From Neorhizobium huautlense (GTDB taxonomy: Bacteria > Pseudomonadota > Alphaproteobacteria > Rhizobiales > Rhizobiaceae), in the NCBI RefSeq assembly GCF_002968575.1, contig NZ_PVBM01000001.1, positions 248,001 to 312,000 on the forward strand: DNA of 64,000 bases, read 5' to 3'. Each line of letters starts with the position of its first letter. Positions within the stretch are counted from its first letter, which is position 1. Under the pieces are notes generated by a model. It did not search any database. It was given only the letters and a program-made list of their open reading frames with translations, and was not told the origin of the DNA. The position numbers were made by a program, and so were the translations under genes. Below are positions 55,164 to 64,000 of this stretch, in pieces.

Positions 55164-55520
55164 CTAGCGGCGGATGACCGGGCAGCCGCGGACATTGGCG
55201 AAGACGACGCGATCGCGGCCGCCGCGATCGAAGCCGACGACTGTGACCGTGCGGCGCGATACGTCCACGACGCGGGTACGGCGAAGGCCCATCCGGTCGG
55301 CCTTGGCCTCGGCCAGCCAGGGGGCGCAACCCCGCGGGCGGCGATCCGGGCGCCATCCGCGATCATCTCTCCAACCCCGATCATGGCGCCAGTCGCGGTC
55401 GTAGTGCTGCACATAGATACCAAATTCGGGTCCGCCTGCGGCTGCCATCGGCGCTGTCGCGGACATGCCGGTGAACGCGACGAGAGCGGCGATACCGGCT
55501 TTGACGAGCATGCTGGTCAT
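55164..55520 (-). CDS. Small secreted Arg/Asp-rich hypothetical protein
   Basis: This 118-residue protein has a signal peptide (LVKAGIAALVAFTGMSATAPMAAA). A low-complexity RDWRHDRGWRDDRGWRPDRR stretch follows, then a conserved-looking C-terminal part with two cysteines (RGCAPW and RGCPVIR) flanking a VSRRTVTVVGFDRGGRDRVV beta segment. I recall similar rhizobial proteins without a known role. The GGAG site supports the start at 55520. Confidence 0.7.
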   Translation of the reverse strand: MTSMLVKAGIAALVAFTGMSATAPMAAAGGPEFGIYVQHYDRDWRHDRGWRDDRGWRPDRRPRGCAPWLAEAKADRMGLRRTRVVDVSRRTVTVVGFDRGGRDRVVFANVRGCPVIRR

Positions 55521-55652
55521 GGGTGTTTCTCCGGAAATTCGGGCTATGCCCGAGGTTCTTGTCTCCCGCCTTTTCGAAGCGATTGGCGCAACAGTATTCC
55601 AGCGCGCCTGAACCCATTCCGAATCCGTCATTAAGCTGTCGTTCATATCCGC

Positions 55653-56075
55653 TCACGCGGAGAGATGCAGGATCACCTGACGGACATGCGGCTGATCGCG
55701 ATGTTCGAATAGGTAGATGCCCTGCCAGGTGCCGAGTGCCAGCCGTCCGTCTGTCACGGGAATGCCCAGCGAGACGGCAGTCAGCGCCGACTTGATATGC
55801 GCCGGCATATCGTCCGGGCCTTCGGTGGTGTGCGTGACCCAGCGCATCTCCGGGTCGTTGGCGGGGGGCACCAGGCGGGAGAAAAAAGTCTTCAGATCGC
55901 GCCGCACATCCGGATCCGCATTTTCCTGGATGATCAGCGAACAGGAGGTGTGGCGCACGAAGACCGTCAGCAGCCCCTCCTCCCGGGGGTGGCTGCGCAC
56001 GAAATCCTGCGCAGCCCCGGTGAATTCGTAGAGGCCCTGCCCGCGGGTGGAAACGGAGATCACGGACTGGGGCAT
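55653..56075 (-). CDS. YjbQ (UPF0047) family protein
   Basis: This 140-residue cytoplasmic protein is of the UPF0047 family. FVRHTSCSLIIQENADPDVRRDL with its His and Cys, VTHTTEGPDDMPAHIKSALT and the C-terminal LGTWQGIYLFEHR are diagnostic. Some members show weak thiamine phosphate synthase activity; the physiological role is uncertain. It starts a run of minus-strand genes toward the DUF1428 gene upstream. Confidence 0.93.
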   Translation of the reverse strand: MPQSVISVSTRGQGLYEFTGAAQDFVRSHPREEGLLTVFVRHTSCSLIIQENADPDVRRDLKTFFSRLVPPANDPEMRWVTHTTEGPDDMPAHIKSALTAVSLGIPVTDGRLALGTWQGIYLFEHRDQPHVRQVILHLSA

Positions 56076-56103
56076 GGGTATCCTTTCGAAGGTCGCTGGT
56101 GGC

Positions 56104-56457
56104 TCAAAGCGTCAGGAAACTCTCGAAACCGCCATAGATCATCCGCTTGCCGTCGAAAACCTCCTTCCACTCGTCTCCGGAAAATCGCGGGTCGGCGATA
56201 ACCTTTTTGTTGATCTCGTCACGTTGTGCACGGCTCTCGTAGGTGATCCAGGCAAAGATGACGGTCTCGTCTTCCCTTGCCTGCACGGCCCGCGGAAATG
56301 ACGTGAGTTCTCCGTAGGGCACGTCGTCCCCGATGCATTCCACATAGGTCAAGGCCCCGTGCTCCTTCCAGACATCACCGGCGAAGCGTGCCATCGCCTT
56401 GTAACGCTCCAGATTGGCCGTGGGCACAGCGAGAATAAATCCGTCGACATAGGGCAT
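56104..56457 (-). CDS. DUF1428 family protein
   Basis: This 117-residue ferredoxin-like alpha/beta protein has the family opening YVDGFILAVPTANLERYKAMA and later GELTSFPRAVQAREDETVIFAWITYESR. It ends in KRMIYGGFESFL. DUF1428 is a family of small cytoplasmic proteins with no established activity. The start at 56457 is chosen at the conserved MPYVDGF opening; the longer frame upstream is not conserved-looking. Confidence 0.9.
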   Translation of the reverse strand: MPYVDGFILAVPTANLERYKAMARFAGDVWKEHGALTYVECIGDDVPYGELTSFPRAVQAREDETVIFAWITYESRAQRDEINKKVIADPRFSGDEWKEVFDGKRMIYGGFESFLTL

Positions 56458-56542
56458 GGTCAGTCCTCCGTTATTGTTCGAACCACCCAAGGACGATCGA
56501 GCCGCAGCGCAGCCGACACGGCTCGCCAAATTTCGCCGGGCA

Positions 56543-56941
56543 TCAGAACTGCCCGGCCTCCGGAGACGGAAACTCTTCCACCGAATCGACGCGGTCCGGA
56601 TAGAAGGCAAGATATTCCCTGATGGCAGAAACCGCCTCGTACGGCTTCTCGTAGGACCAGACCGCGTTGCGGGATCGCTCGCCGCCTTGCGGAATACTGA
56701 AATAGGACGCGTTGCCCTTGTAGGGACAGTAGCTCTCGTGGTCGCTCTTTTCGAGAAGCGACATATCGACGTCCCTGCGCGGGATATAGTGGACCGGCGG
56801 ATAGGAAGCCTCCTGCAGCGTCAGGGAATTGACGCTGTCGGCGACGACTTTTCCGCCGAGCCTCACCACCACGCGCGAAGGGTTGTGCTCAACGGTGATC
56901 GGATGATCGGGACCTGGAATTTTCTGCGCCCTGGCATTCAT
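56543..56941 (-). CDS. DUF427 domain protein
   Basis: This 132-residue beta-rich protein has DUF427 hallmarks: VVVRLGGKVVADS, YPPVHYIPRRDVD, HESYCPYKGNASYFSI and AVWSYEKPYEAVSAIREYLAFYPDRV. It is cytoplasmic with unknown activity. It is independent in promoter arrangement, lying 85 bases upstream of the DUF1428 gene. Confidence 0.92.
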   Translation of the reverse strand: MNARAQKIPGPDHPITVEHNPSRVVVRLGGKVVADSVNSLTLQEASYPPVHYIPRRDVDMSLLEKSDHESYCPYKGNASYFSIPQGGERSRNAVWSYEKPYEAVSAIREYLAFYPDRVDSVEEFPSPEAGQF

Positions 56942-57051
56942 GGCTCGCCCTTTCGGTTTCGAAACATGGGAAGGAATCTAGAGCGCCGATCGCGGCTACC
57001 AAGCGGGGCTGCCGGAATACTTTGCCCCATTCGGGCGAACAATCGCAGGCG

Positions 57052-58092
57052 TTAAAACGTGGTGATCATGCTGATCCCCGGCGTCTCCGACTTATCCATG
57101 CCCATCAGAGCCGGCACCGCCTCTTCCAGGCTGATCCTCTTGGATATCAGCTGCTGCGGCTTCATTTTGCCGGCCGTGAGCATCGCCAGCATCGCATCAT
57201 ACCGCCAGGCCTGCATGCCGTGGCTGCCGTAGATTTCGAGTTCATGGCCGATCACCTGCGCCATCGGAATGCTGGCCGTCGCATGTTCGCCGAGCATCAG
57301 TCCGACCTGCACATGCCGGCCCCGGCGGCGGAGATTCTTGATCGAGTTGAAGCAGGTGACAGGATGGCCGAGCGCGTCGATCGAGACATGCGCACCGCCC
57401 CTGGTAATCTCGCGAACCGCCTCGACGACATCCGCCACGGTGCTGGCATTGATGGTTGCGACCGCGCCGCACTGGCGGGCAAGGGCAAGTTTTTCCTCCG
57501 AAAGATCGATGCCGATGGCATTGGCACCGAGCGCGGTGGCGATCATGATCGCCGACAAACCAACGCCGCCGCAGCCGTGCACCGCCACCCAATCGCCAGG
57601 TCCGGTGCGGGCCTGATCGGCGACGGCACGGAAGGAGGTCGCAAACCGGCAGCCGAGGCTCGCGGCCGTCGCGTCGTCGATCTCGTCAGGCAGATGCACG
57701 AGGTTCGTGTCGGCGTAATCGATCGCGACATATTCTGCTAACGAGCCCCAATGGGTGAAGCCCGGCTGGAACTGGTTCGGACAGACCTGCTGGTTGCCGG
57801 AATGGCATTCCGAGCAATGTCCGCAGCCGGAAACGAACGGCACCGTCACCCGGTCGCCGATCTTGAAGCGCATCACGCCCTTGCCGCTCGCCACGATCTT
57901 TCCGGCCAGTTCGTGGCCCGGCACATGCGGCAGACGGATATCCGGATCGTGCCCCATCCAGCCATGCCAATCGCTGCGGCAGAGCCCGGTCGCGCCGATC
58001 TTGATCACCACGCCGCCAAACGTCGGCTCCGGATCAGGTAGGTTGCGAATTTCCGGCACCTTTTCAAAGGCTTCGTAAAACATGGCTTTCAT
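57052..58092 (-). CDS. Zinc-dependent alcohol dehydrogenase
   Basis: This 346-residue medium-chain dehydrogenase has catalytic zinc ligands in [10 protein letters not shown] (Cys) and PGHELAGKI (His-Glu). The structural zinc cysteines are in [15 protein letters not shown]. The nucleotide fold [24 protein letters not shown] carries an acidic residue at its end, favouring NAD. The substrate is unknown; primary alcohols or sugar alcohols are possible. It lies 73 bases downstream of recQ on the same strand, probably a separate unit. Confidence 0.92.
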   Translation of the reverse strand: MKAMFYEAFEKVPEIRNLPDPEPTFGGVVIKIGATGLCRSDWHGWMGHDPDIRLPHVPGHELAGKIVASGKGVMRFKIGDRVTVPFVSGCGHCSECHSGNQQVCPNQFQPGFTHWGSLAEYVAIDYADTNLVHLPDEIDDATAASLGCRFATSFRAVADQARTGPGDWVAVHGCGGVGLSAIMIATALGANAIGIDLSEEKLALARQCGAVATINASTVADVVEAVREITRGGAHVSIDALGHPVTCFNSIKNLRRRGRHVQVGLMLGEHATASIPMAQVIGHELEIYGSHGMQAWRYDAMLAMLTAGKMKPQQLISKRISLEEAVPALMGMDKSETPGISMITTF

Positions 58093-58165
58093 TGGAGGGT
58101 CCTTCGATGACGTAGCGGCAGCATAGTCAAAAGCCTCACCCGGTCAATCAACCGCGTGTCCACCC

Positions 58166-60025
58166 CTATCGGTGGTGCGCCCGGATGACCGTCAGGAAGG
58201 CATCGCCATAGCGCTCCAGCTTCGACTGTCCGACACCGGAAATGCCAAGCAATGCATTGCGGCTCGTAGGCCGCTCGGTCGCGAATGCGACCAGCGTCGT
58301 GTCCGGAAAGACGACATAGGGTGGCACCGAAAGCTCTTTGGCGATAGCGAGGCGAGCGACGCGAAGCGCCTCGAAGAGCTCGGCATCGGCCCCTTCCAGT
58401 GCGGACCGGGCGCTTGCCGAAGCGGGCGACGCATTTCGTGACGCCTTGCCGGTGGTGGGGCGGTCCTTGCGGAAGCGCACCTCGCGTTCGCGCTTGAACA
58501 CGGCGCGCGCCTCCGGCTCCAGCTTCAATGCACCGAAGGCGTTGTGATCGACGCTGACGAGGCCGGCCGCCAGCAATTGGCGGTAGACCGATTGCCAGGT
58601 TTTCGATGAAATGTCCTTGCCGACCCCGAAAACCGGCATGTCGACGTGACCGAAGCGGCAGGTTTTCTCGTTCACGGTTCCGAGCAGCACGTCGATCAAG
58701 TGGCCGGTCCCAAAACGTTCGCCGGTCCGGTAGACCGCCGCCAGCGCCTTGATGGCGGCCTCCGTTCCGTCCCAGGTTTCCACCGGCTTGAGGCAGGTAT
58801 CGCAATTGCCGCACTCTCCGCCATGCGCCTCCCCGAAATGCGCGAGGATCGCCTGCCGGCGGCAGCCGGGGGTTTCGCAGATGCCGAGCAGCGCATTGAG
58901 CTTGGCCCGTTCGACCCGCTTGATATCGTCGCCCGAATTGCCCTCATCGATCATCCGGCCGCGCTGGATGACATCCGCCATGCCATAGGCCATCCAGACA
59001 TCGGATGGCAGGCCGTCGCGGCCGGCGCGGCCGGTTTCCTGGTAATAGGCCTCCACGGAGCCAGGCAGGTCAAGATGTGCGACATACCGCACATTCGGCT
59101 TGTCGATCCCCATGCCGAAGGCGACGGTCGCGACCAGGCAGAGATCTTCTTCCTTCAGAAACGCATCCTGGTTGGCGTCGCGGACGCTGCGCTCCATGCC
59201 GGCATGATAGGCAAGCGCGCGGACACCTTGCCCGTTCAGCCATTCGGCCGTGTCTTCGACCTTGGCGCGCGACAGGCAATAGACGATGCCGCTCGAACCC
59301 TTGTGGCGCGACAGGAAGCGCAGGAGTTGCTGGCGCGGCTGGTCCCGTTCGACGATCTCATAGGCGATGTTCGGACGATCGAACGAGGTGGTGAAAACTT
59401 CAGCCGAGTGCAGAGCGAGCTTGTCGATAATGTCTTCGCGGGTATGCGGATCGGCCGTCGCCGTCAGCGCGATGCGCGGCACGCCGGGATATTGTTCGGC
59501 AAGCTGCCCGAGTTCCCGATATTCCGGCCGAAAATCATGTCCCCACTGGGAAACACAATGCGCCTCGTCGATCGCAAAAAGCGCGATCTTCGCATTGCCG
59601 ATCAACTCCCTGAAGCCGGCGGTGACGACGCGCTCGGGTGTGACGTAGAGAAGATCGAGATCGCCGGCAGCAATCGCCCGCCGCACGTGTGCGAACTCTT
59701 CGCGAGAGAGCGACGAATTGAGTGCCGCGGCCCGCACGCCGAGCTGCTTCAGTGCCTCAACCTGATCGCGCATCAGCGCGATCAGCGGCGAAACGACGAT
59801 GCCGACACCATCCCGGCAGAGCGCGGGTATCTGGAAGCACAGCGATTTGCCCGCCCCCGTCGGAAACAGCACCACCGCATCGCCGCCCGACACGAGCCGG
59901 TCGACAACGGCGGCTTGCTTGCCCCGAAAAGCAGAATAACCATAGATCTGCTTCAAGATGGAAAGCGGATCTTTCGCACCATTGCCTTCAAACAGGGGAT
60001 CGGTGCTGCTCTGGGTTCGGGCCAT
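58166..60025 (-). CDS. recQ: ATP-dependent DNA helicase RecQ
   Basis: This 619-residue superfamily 2 helicase is the standard RecQ length. Motif I is [16 protein letters not shown], motif [21 protein letters not shown] and motif [16 protein letters not shown] zinc-binding RQC segment has cysteines in CETPGCRRQ and CGNCDTC, and an HRDC domain fills the last 80 residues or so. It unwinds recombination and replication intermediates. No neighbours suggest a special role. Confidence 0.98.
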   Translation of the reverse strand: MARTQSSTDPLFEGNGAKDPLSILKQIYGYSAFRGKQAAVVDRLVSGGDAVVLFPTGAGKSLCFQIPALCRDGVGIVVSPLIALMRDQVEALKQLGVRAAALNSSLSREEFAHVRRAIAAGDLDLLYVTPERVVTAGFRELIGNAKIALFAIDEAHCVSQWGHDFRPEYRELGQLAEQYPGVPRIALTATADPHTREDIIDKLALHSAEVFTTSFDRPNIAYEIVERDQPRQQLLRFLSRHKGSSGIVYCLSRAKVEDTAEWLNGQGVRALAYHAGMERSVRDANQDAFLKEEDLCLVATVAFGMGIDKPNVRYVAHLDLPGSVEAYYQETGRAGRDGLPSDVWMAYGMADVIQRGRMIDEGNSGDDIKRVERAKLNALLGICETPGCRRQAILAHFGEAHGGECGNCDTCLKPVETWDGTEAAIKALAAVYRTGERFGTGHLIDVLLGTVNEKTCRFGHVDMPVFGVGKDISSKTWQSVYRQLLAAGLVSVDHNAFGALKLEPEARAVFKREREVRFRKDRPTTGKASRNASPASASARSALEGADAELFEALRVARLAIAKELSVPPYVVFPDTTLVAFATERPTSRNALLGISGVGQSKLERYGDAFLTVIRAHHR

Positions 60026-60144
60026 GGAATCGCTTTCGTGGGAAGAGCCACACTATCGCACAGGTAGGACGGTGACGGCGAGTGTTGTAAGCGGGGCCAA
60101 TCGGCCCGAAGCGACCGACCATGACACCATCGGCTCATGCCCGG

Positions 60145-61284
60145 TCAAAACGGCGGAAAGCCCCGCTTCTGCCACTCGCTCCGAGGCACCGGCGCTCCGA
60201 TATCAAAAGCAAAGGACAGGATCTTGGTAGCTTCCTCATTCACTTCGCAGCGGAAGCTAAGATCGTACCACTGGGAACTCGTGCGAAAGGCCCCACGCCT
60301 GACTTCCAGCAGGGTGCCGTTAGGAAGCCGATAGGCGGGCAGCAGTTCGGGCACGTAGGAGGGCGAGACGTGCCGCAACTGTTCGCGCAATTCCGTAATG
60401 CAGAGTTGCCCCCCGCGCACCCCTCTCGGCACATTACCCATCGCTGTCACGGCGTTGGCGTCACCTGTCTCACTTTGAGAAAAAAGCCTTTTGGCTTCCG
60501 TCAGTTCCACTGGCTTTTCGGTCGGCGGCGTCTGGGCCGGCTCTGCTTTCGGCTTCACCGGCTGCGCGGCGACGATCTCAGTTTTCGTATCGGCAGGCGC
60601 AACCTGTGAGTTCGGGCCGTTCTGTTCCGAATTGGTCCCAATCACGCCCACTTCCGGAAGCTGGATATCGTCAGGAACCGGATTGGCAGGTCGGGTTTCG
60701 GGAAGGTCCTGCTGTTCAGTCTGAGGCTTCGGCACCTCCGCGGCTTCTGCTTCGGATGGCTCTGCGGGCATTTGTTTCGGCAATTCCGCAGGCTCTACAT
60801 CCGGCTTCGTCTCGGGAGGCAACACGGTCGCTTCCTGCGATGAGTTGCCGTCCTGCGCCTTTCGCGGTCCGGTATCCTTATCTCCGAACTCGAACACCGG
60901 TCGAAGAGGGGGAATCGGCTGTCCCCTCGCCTGTTCGCTTGCTGGTGGCGGCTCCTGCTTTGCCTCCTCCTGTGGCGGGGGTGGAGGCGGTTCCTCCTTC
61001 TTGGCCTCTTCCTGCTTTGGTGGTTCGGGCGGCGGAGGCGGCTCTTCCTTCTTGGCCTCTTCGGGTTGCGGTTCCTCCGCTGCTTTCGGCTTTTCCTCCG
61101 CCTTCTTTTCCGGCTCTTCCGGCGGCGGCACGATCTCCACGCTCACGCTCTCCTCTTTCTGCGGCTCGGAAAGATCGAGAGGGAGATGAAAGAAAAGGAC
61201 GACGGCGAAAATGACATGCAGCAGGATCGAGGCAGGAATGCCCCAGCCCATATCGTTGCGCCGTTTCTCGATCTCATCCGTCAT
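60145..61284 (-). CDS. Proline/glutamate-rich TonB-like membrane protein with DUF930 domain
   Basis: This 379-residue protein begins with a short cytoplasmic stretch and one membrane anchor (GIPASILLHVIFAVVLFFH). A long periplasmic Pro/Glu/Lys-rich spacer (about 40-270), like that of TonB, follows. The C-terminal DUF930 domain (about 275-375) includes CITELREQLRHVSPSYVPELLP and WYDLSFRCEVNEEATKI, with two cysteines. The chosen start at 61284 gives the expected N-in topology. No TonB C-terminal fold is seen, so the TonB resemblance may be only architectural. It is divergent from the TetR gene. Confidence 0.85.
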   Translation of the reverse strand: MTDEIEKRRNDMGWGIPASILLHVIFAVVLFFHLPLDLSEPQKEESVSVEIVPPPEEPEKKAEEKPKAAEEPQPEEAKKEEPPPPPEPPKQEEAKKEEPPPPPPQEEAKQEPPPASEQARGQPIPPLRPVFEFGDKDTGPRKAQDGNSSQEATVLPPETKPDVEPAELPKQMPAEPSEAEAAEVPKPQTEQQDLPETRPANPVPDDIQLPEVGVIGTNSEQNGPNSQVAPADTKTEIVAAQPVKPKAEPAQTPPTEKPVELTEAKRLFSQSETGDANAVTAMGNVPRGVRGGQLCITELREQLRHVSPSYVPELLPAYRLPNGTLLEVRRGAFRTSSQWYDLSFRCEVNEEATKILSFAFDIGAPVPRSEWQKRGFPPF

Positions 61285-61407
61285 GGCAGTCGATGTAAGA
61301 CGGAAAACCGCCAGGATCGAGTCCCGGCTGATCAAAACAGAACAAATTGCAGATCTTGCCCTTCCGTTCTCCCGGTCCTTCCTGCACTTCGATTGAAAAA
61401 TCGCGCC

Positions 61408-61436
61408 TTGCAAAGAAACCTACCATACGGTATCTT
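61408..61436 (+). promoter_or_regulatory. tetR promoter with overlapping operator
   Basis: A -35 TTGCAA (61408-61413) and a -10 TATCTT (61431-61436) are 17 bp apart. A TACC-ATAC-GGTA dyad (61421-61432) overlaps the -10 and is a likely autoregulatory TetR operator. The predicted transcription start is near 61442, the A of the start codon. Confidence 0.6.
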
Positions 61437-61441
61437 TATCT

Positions 61442-61999
61442 ATGTCAGAAGCTCATCGACGTGAAAAACAACCGGAACAGGTGCGGCGCTCCCTCCTGGA
61501 TCAGGCAGCGCGATGCGCTGTGGATCAGGGGCTCGGCAGCCTGACGCTTCAGGCGGTGGCAGATGCGGCGTCCGTGACGAAAGGCGGATTGCTGCACCAC
61601 TTTCCAAGCAAGCAGGCGCTGATCGACGCCGTCTTCCAGGACCTGCTCCAGAAACTCGACGCGCAGATCGACCGCTTGATGAGCGAAGACGACAGCAAAA
61701 GAGGCGGTTTCACCCGCGCTTATATCGACGCCTTTTTCCAGGTCACCCTCGAGGGTAGCGAGAGCCCTTGGGCCGCGCTTTCGATCTCCTGCATGACCGA
61801 TCCGCATTTGCGCGCACTGTGGTCGGATTGGATGCAAAAACGGCTCAAGCGTCATGCGGAAACCGATGACCATTCCGATCTGAAAATTGCCCGTTACGCC
61901 GCCGACGGCATCTGGCTCGCAAACCTGACCGAGACGAACGGGCTGTCGGCGAAGGAGCTTGACGCACTCCGCGAGCAACTGAAAAACCTTACGAAATAA
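61442..61999 (+). CDS. TetR family regulator of the adjacent SMR pump
   Basis: This 185-residue repressor has an N-terminal HTH (LTLQAVADAASVTKGGLLHHFPSKQALIDAV, about residues 33-63) and a helical ligand domain with WAALSISCMTDPHLRALWSDWM. No Shine-Dalgarno precedes the ATG, and a promoter -10 ends five bases upstream, so translation may be leaderless. The SMR gene starts 11 bases after its stop, so the two form an operon. Induction by a cationic drug or polyamine-like ligand is inferred. Confidence 0.9.
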   Translation: MSEAHRREKQPEQVRRSLLDQAARCAVDQGLGSLTLQAVADAASVTKGGLLHHFPSKQALIDAVFQDLLQKLDAQIDRLMSEDDSKRGGFTRAYIDAFFQVTLEGSESPWAALSISCMTDPHLRALWSDWMQKRLKRHAETDDHSDLKIARYAADGIWLANLTETNGLSAKELDALREQLKNLTK

Positions 62000-62010
62000 G
62001 AGCGACTACC

Positions 62011-62355
62011 ATGAGCCCCGCAATCCTGACCTACGGCTCCCTCGCCGCCGCAATCGTGCTCGAAGTCATCGGCACGACCTTCCTGCAGCAGAGCCAGCAG
62101 TTCACGCGGGTCCTGCCCACCATCCTGATGGGGATTTGCTATCTGGCCGCCTTCTACCTTTTGTCGATCGCGCTGCGCACGCTGCCGGTCGGCATCGCCT
62201 ATGCTATCTGGAGCGGCCTCGGCATCGTGCTGATCTCCGCCGTCGGCCTGATCCTGTTTCGCCAGACGCTTGATGCCGCCGCCATCATTGGCCTCGGTTT
62301 GATTATCGCCGGTGTCGTGGTCGTGAATGTCTTTTCAAATTCGATTTCGCATTAA
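62011..62355 (+). CDS. Small multidrug resistance (SMR) family transporter
   Basis: This 114-residue inner-membrane protein has four helices, as in EmrE/QacE/SugE. The essential membrane-embedded Glu is in AIVLEVIGTTFLQQS (helix 1). LPVGIAYAIWSGLGIVLI in helix 3 matches the EmrE pattern with Trp and Tyr. It exports cationic compounds by proton antiport, or guanidinium in the Gdx branch. AYAIWSG with the GTT rather than GWA motif favours the EmrE-type (Qac) side. It ends at a shared terminator with rpoD. Confidence 0.93.
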   Translation: MSPAILTYGSLAAAIVLEVIGTTFLQQSQQFTRVLPTILMGICYLAAFYLLSIALRTLPVGIAYAIWSGLGIVLISAVGLILFRQTLDAAAIIGLGLIIAGVVVVNVFSNSISH

Positions 62356-62384
62356 AAAACCGGCCTGTTTTCGCAGGCCGGTTT
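62354..62384. terminator. Bidirectional terminator between the SMR gene and rpoD
   Basis: An 11-bp perfect stem (62357-62367 with 62374-62384) closes a TTTTCG loop. It is flanked by AAAAAA on the left and TTT on the right. It is stronger for the minus-strand rpoD transcript (six T residues) than for the plus strand. Confidence 0.88.
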
Positions 62385-62406
62385 CTGATGTGAGTTCCGA
62401 AGCTGC

Positions 62407-64000
62407 TTAGCTGTCCAGGAACGAGCGCAGCTTGCGGCTGCGGCTCGGGTGCTTGAGCTTGCGCAGCGCCTTGGCCTCGATCTGACGGATACGTTCGCGA
62501 GTGACCGAGAACTGCTGGCCGACTTCTTCGAGCGTGTGGTCGGTGTTCATGCCGATACCGAAACGCATGCGCAATACGCGCTCTTCACGCGGCGTGAGTG
62601 ATGCGAGAACGCGGGTCGTCGTTTCGCGCAGGTTCGCCTGGATGGCTGCATCGATCGGCAGAAGCGCGTTCTTGTCCTCGATAAAGTCGCCGAGATGCGA
62701 ATCCTCTTCGTCGCCCACAGGGGTTTCGAGCGAGATCGGCTCCTTGGCGATCTTCAGGACCTTGCGGACCTTTTCGAGTGGCATGGCGAGCTTTTCGGCC
62801 AGTTCTTCCGGCGTCGGCTCGCGGCCAATCTCGTGCAGCATCTGGCGCGACGTGCGGACGATCTTGTTGATCGTCTCGATCATGTGCACCGGAATGCGGA
62901 TCGTGCGGGCCTGGTCGGCGATCGAACGGGTGATCGCCTGCCGGATCCACCAGGTGGCATAGGTCGAGAACTTGTAACCGCGGCGGTATTCGAACTTGTC
63001 GACCGCCTTCATCAGGCCGATATTGCCTTCCTGAATGAGGTCGAGGAACTGCAGGCCGCGGTTCGTGTACTTCTTGGCGATCGAGATGACGAGGCGAAGG
63101 TTTGCTTCGACCATTTCCTTCTTGGCGATACGCGCTTCGCGTTCGCCCTTCTGCACCATCGAAACGATACGGCGGAATTCGGCGATCGAAATGCCGGTTT
63201 CGGTCGCAAGATTCTGGATCTCCTGCCGGATATCGCGGATCGTCGTGTTCTCGGCGCGCGCGAATTCCTTCCAGCCGCGGGCGGCCAGATTGGCGATCGA
63301 TTTCATCCAGTTCGGATCGAGCTCGGCACCCTGGTACTGTTCCAGGAACGAGTCACGCTTGACGCCGTAGGATTCGGCGAGACGCAACAGGCGGCCCTCG
63401 TTCTGCATCAGGCGCTTGGAAATGTCGTAAAGCTGCTCGACCAGGCTGTCGACGCGGTTCTGGTTGAGCGACAGCGACTTGACCGCTGTGATCAGCTCGT
63501 CCTTGAGCTCCTTGTAACGACGCTCCTGAGCGGACGAGAGCGTACCGGTCGCGGCAAGACGCTGCTCGACCTGCTGGTCCTGCAGCTTCCTGAGCTTCTT
63601 GTACGTGTCGGCGATCGTGTCGAGGGTTTCCATGACCTGCGGACGCAGCTCGGCTTCCATCGCGGCGAGAGAAAGGCTCGACTCATCGTCGTCCTCCTCC
63701 TCTTCCTCGAGGATCATGCCTTCGCCGCCGACCGACGTAATGTCATCGTCGTTGGCGGCAGTCATGCGCGCCTTGCGGGTCTTTTCCTTCTCTTCAGCCG
63801 CCTTGCGGTCAGCCTCGATCTTTTCCGGGCTCTGGAACTGCGGCGCAGCCTTTGCTTCCGGGCCTGAATAGGTCGTCTCGAGATCGATGATCTCGCGGAG
63901 CAGCGTCGTGCCTTCGTTCAGCTCGTCGCGCCAGATGATCAGCGCCTGGAACGTGAGCGGGCTCTCACAGAGCCCGGCGATCATCGTTTCGCGGCCGGCT
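62407..64000 (-). CDS. rpoD: RNA polymerase primary sigma factor RpoD (N terminus beyond right edge)
   Basis: The frame runs from the stop at 62407 to the window edge without interruption. At least 525 of about 680 residues are visible. An acidic non-conserved region ([24 protein letters not shown]) sits in the N-terminal part. Region 2 follows with the DNA-melting helix [21 protein letters not shown], then region 3. Region 4.2 carries [20 protein letters not shown], ending [10 protein letters not shown]. Region 1.1 and the true start lie past the edge. It directs housekeeping transcription. Confidence 0.98.
   Translation of the reverse strand, partial: AGRETMIAGLCESPLTFQALIIWRDELNEGTTLLREIIDLETTYSGPEAKAAPQFQSPEKIEADRKAAEEKEKTRKARMTAANDDDITSVGGEGMILEEEEEDDDESSLSLAAMEAELRPQVMETLDTIADTYKKLRKLQDQQVEQRLAATGTLSSAQERRYKELKDELITAVKSLSLNQNRVDSLVEQLYDISKRLMQNEGRLLRLAESYGVKRDSFLEQYQGAELDPNWMKSIANLAARGWKEFARAENTTIRDIRQEIQNLATETGISIAEFRRIVSMVQKGEREARIAKKEMVEANLRLVISIAKKYTNRGLQFLDLIQEGNIGLMKAVDKFEYRRGYKFSTYATWWIRQAITRSIADQARTIRIPVHMIETINKIVRTSRQMLHEIGREPTPEELAEKLAMPLEKVRKVLKIAKEPISLETPVGDEEDSHLGDFIEDKNALLPIDAAIQANLRETTTRVLASLTPREERVLRMRFGIGMNTDHTLEEVGQQFSVTRERIRQIEAKALRKLKHPSRSRKLRSFLDS

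Overview
The window is a GC-rich alphaproteobacterial chromosome segment, most likely from the Rhizobiaceae (Rhizobium/Agrobacterium group). Four things point there: a kdgD-gci-gli gene order I know from Agrobacterium tumefaciens, a RirA-type iron-responsive operator, a CIRCE-controlled groESL operon, and an NnrR-controlled nirK/norCBQD denitrification island with pseudoazurin. Assignment to a species is not possible from sequence reading alone. No insertion sequence, integrase, phage gene or CRISPR array was seen. Base composition and codon use look uniform by eye.

Layout. 1-4.9 kb: the start of a DUF922 protein (cut by the window edge), an HtrA-like protease, and an iron-regulated siderophore receptor/permease pair (RhtX/FptX type). 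5.0-13.3 kb: a GntR-regulated galactarate/galacturonate operon (KdgD, galactarolactone cycloisomerase, galactarolactone isomerase, a three-gene TRAP importer and a ketoglutarate-semialdehyde dehydrogenase). 13.3-16.4 kb: MsrA, the KDGal kinase/aldolase pair and a PmtA-like methyltransferase. 16.4-28.9 kb: a peptidoglycan amino-sugar island with a MurR/RpiR regulator, a MurA paralogue, a BadF-type sugar kinase, MurQ, a dipeptide-type ABC importer with a fused double ATPase, a beta-lactamase-fold hydrolase, AnmK and a DMT permease. 28.9-32.8 kb: an osmoprotectant-type ABC importer. 33-37.5 kb: small conserved proteins around groESL, including a 60-aa DnaJ-like zinc finger.

37.6-52.8 kb: the denitrification island. 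It holds norEF, norCBQD, hemN, a five-gene accessory operon (DUF2249, a polytopic membrane protein, tandem DUF2249, a MIP18-type protein and a small protein), pseudoazurin, a Crp/Fnr regulator of NnrR type, nirV, nirK and nnrS. Seven dyads of the form TTTG-N8-CAAA, or close to it, sit upstream of norE, norC, hemN, the accessory operon, pseudoazurin, nirK and nnrS. They tie the island into one regulon. Nitrite goes to NO (NirK, with electrons probably from pseudoazurin) and NO to N2O (NorCB). No nitrate reductase or N2O reductase gene is in the window.

53-64 kb: housekeeping and hypothetical genes. These are a membrane protein, a tRNA with a CAU anticodon, a SIMPL protein, YjbQ, DUF1428, DUF427, a zinc alcohol dehydrogenase, RecQ, a proline-rich DUF930 protein, a TetR/SMR efflux pair with a possibly leaderless transcript, and most of rpoD running off the right edge.

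The best candidates for under-described biology are the muropeptide island with its shared GGAAT-N5-ATTCC operator and extra MurA, and the NnrR-boxed DUF2249/membrane/MIP18 operon. Statements about function rest on motif and family recognition by reading. No database search was run.
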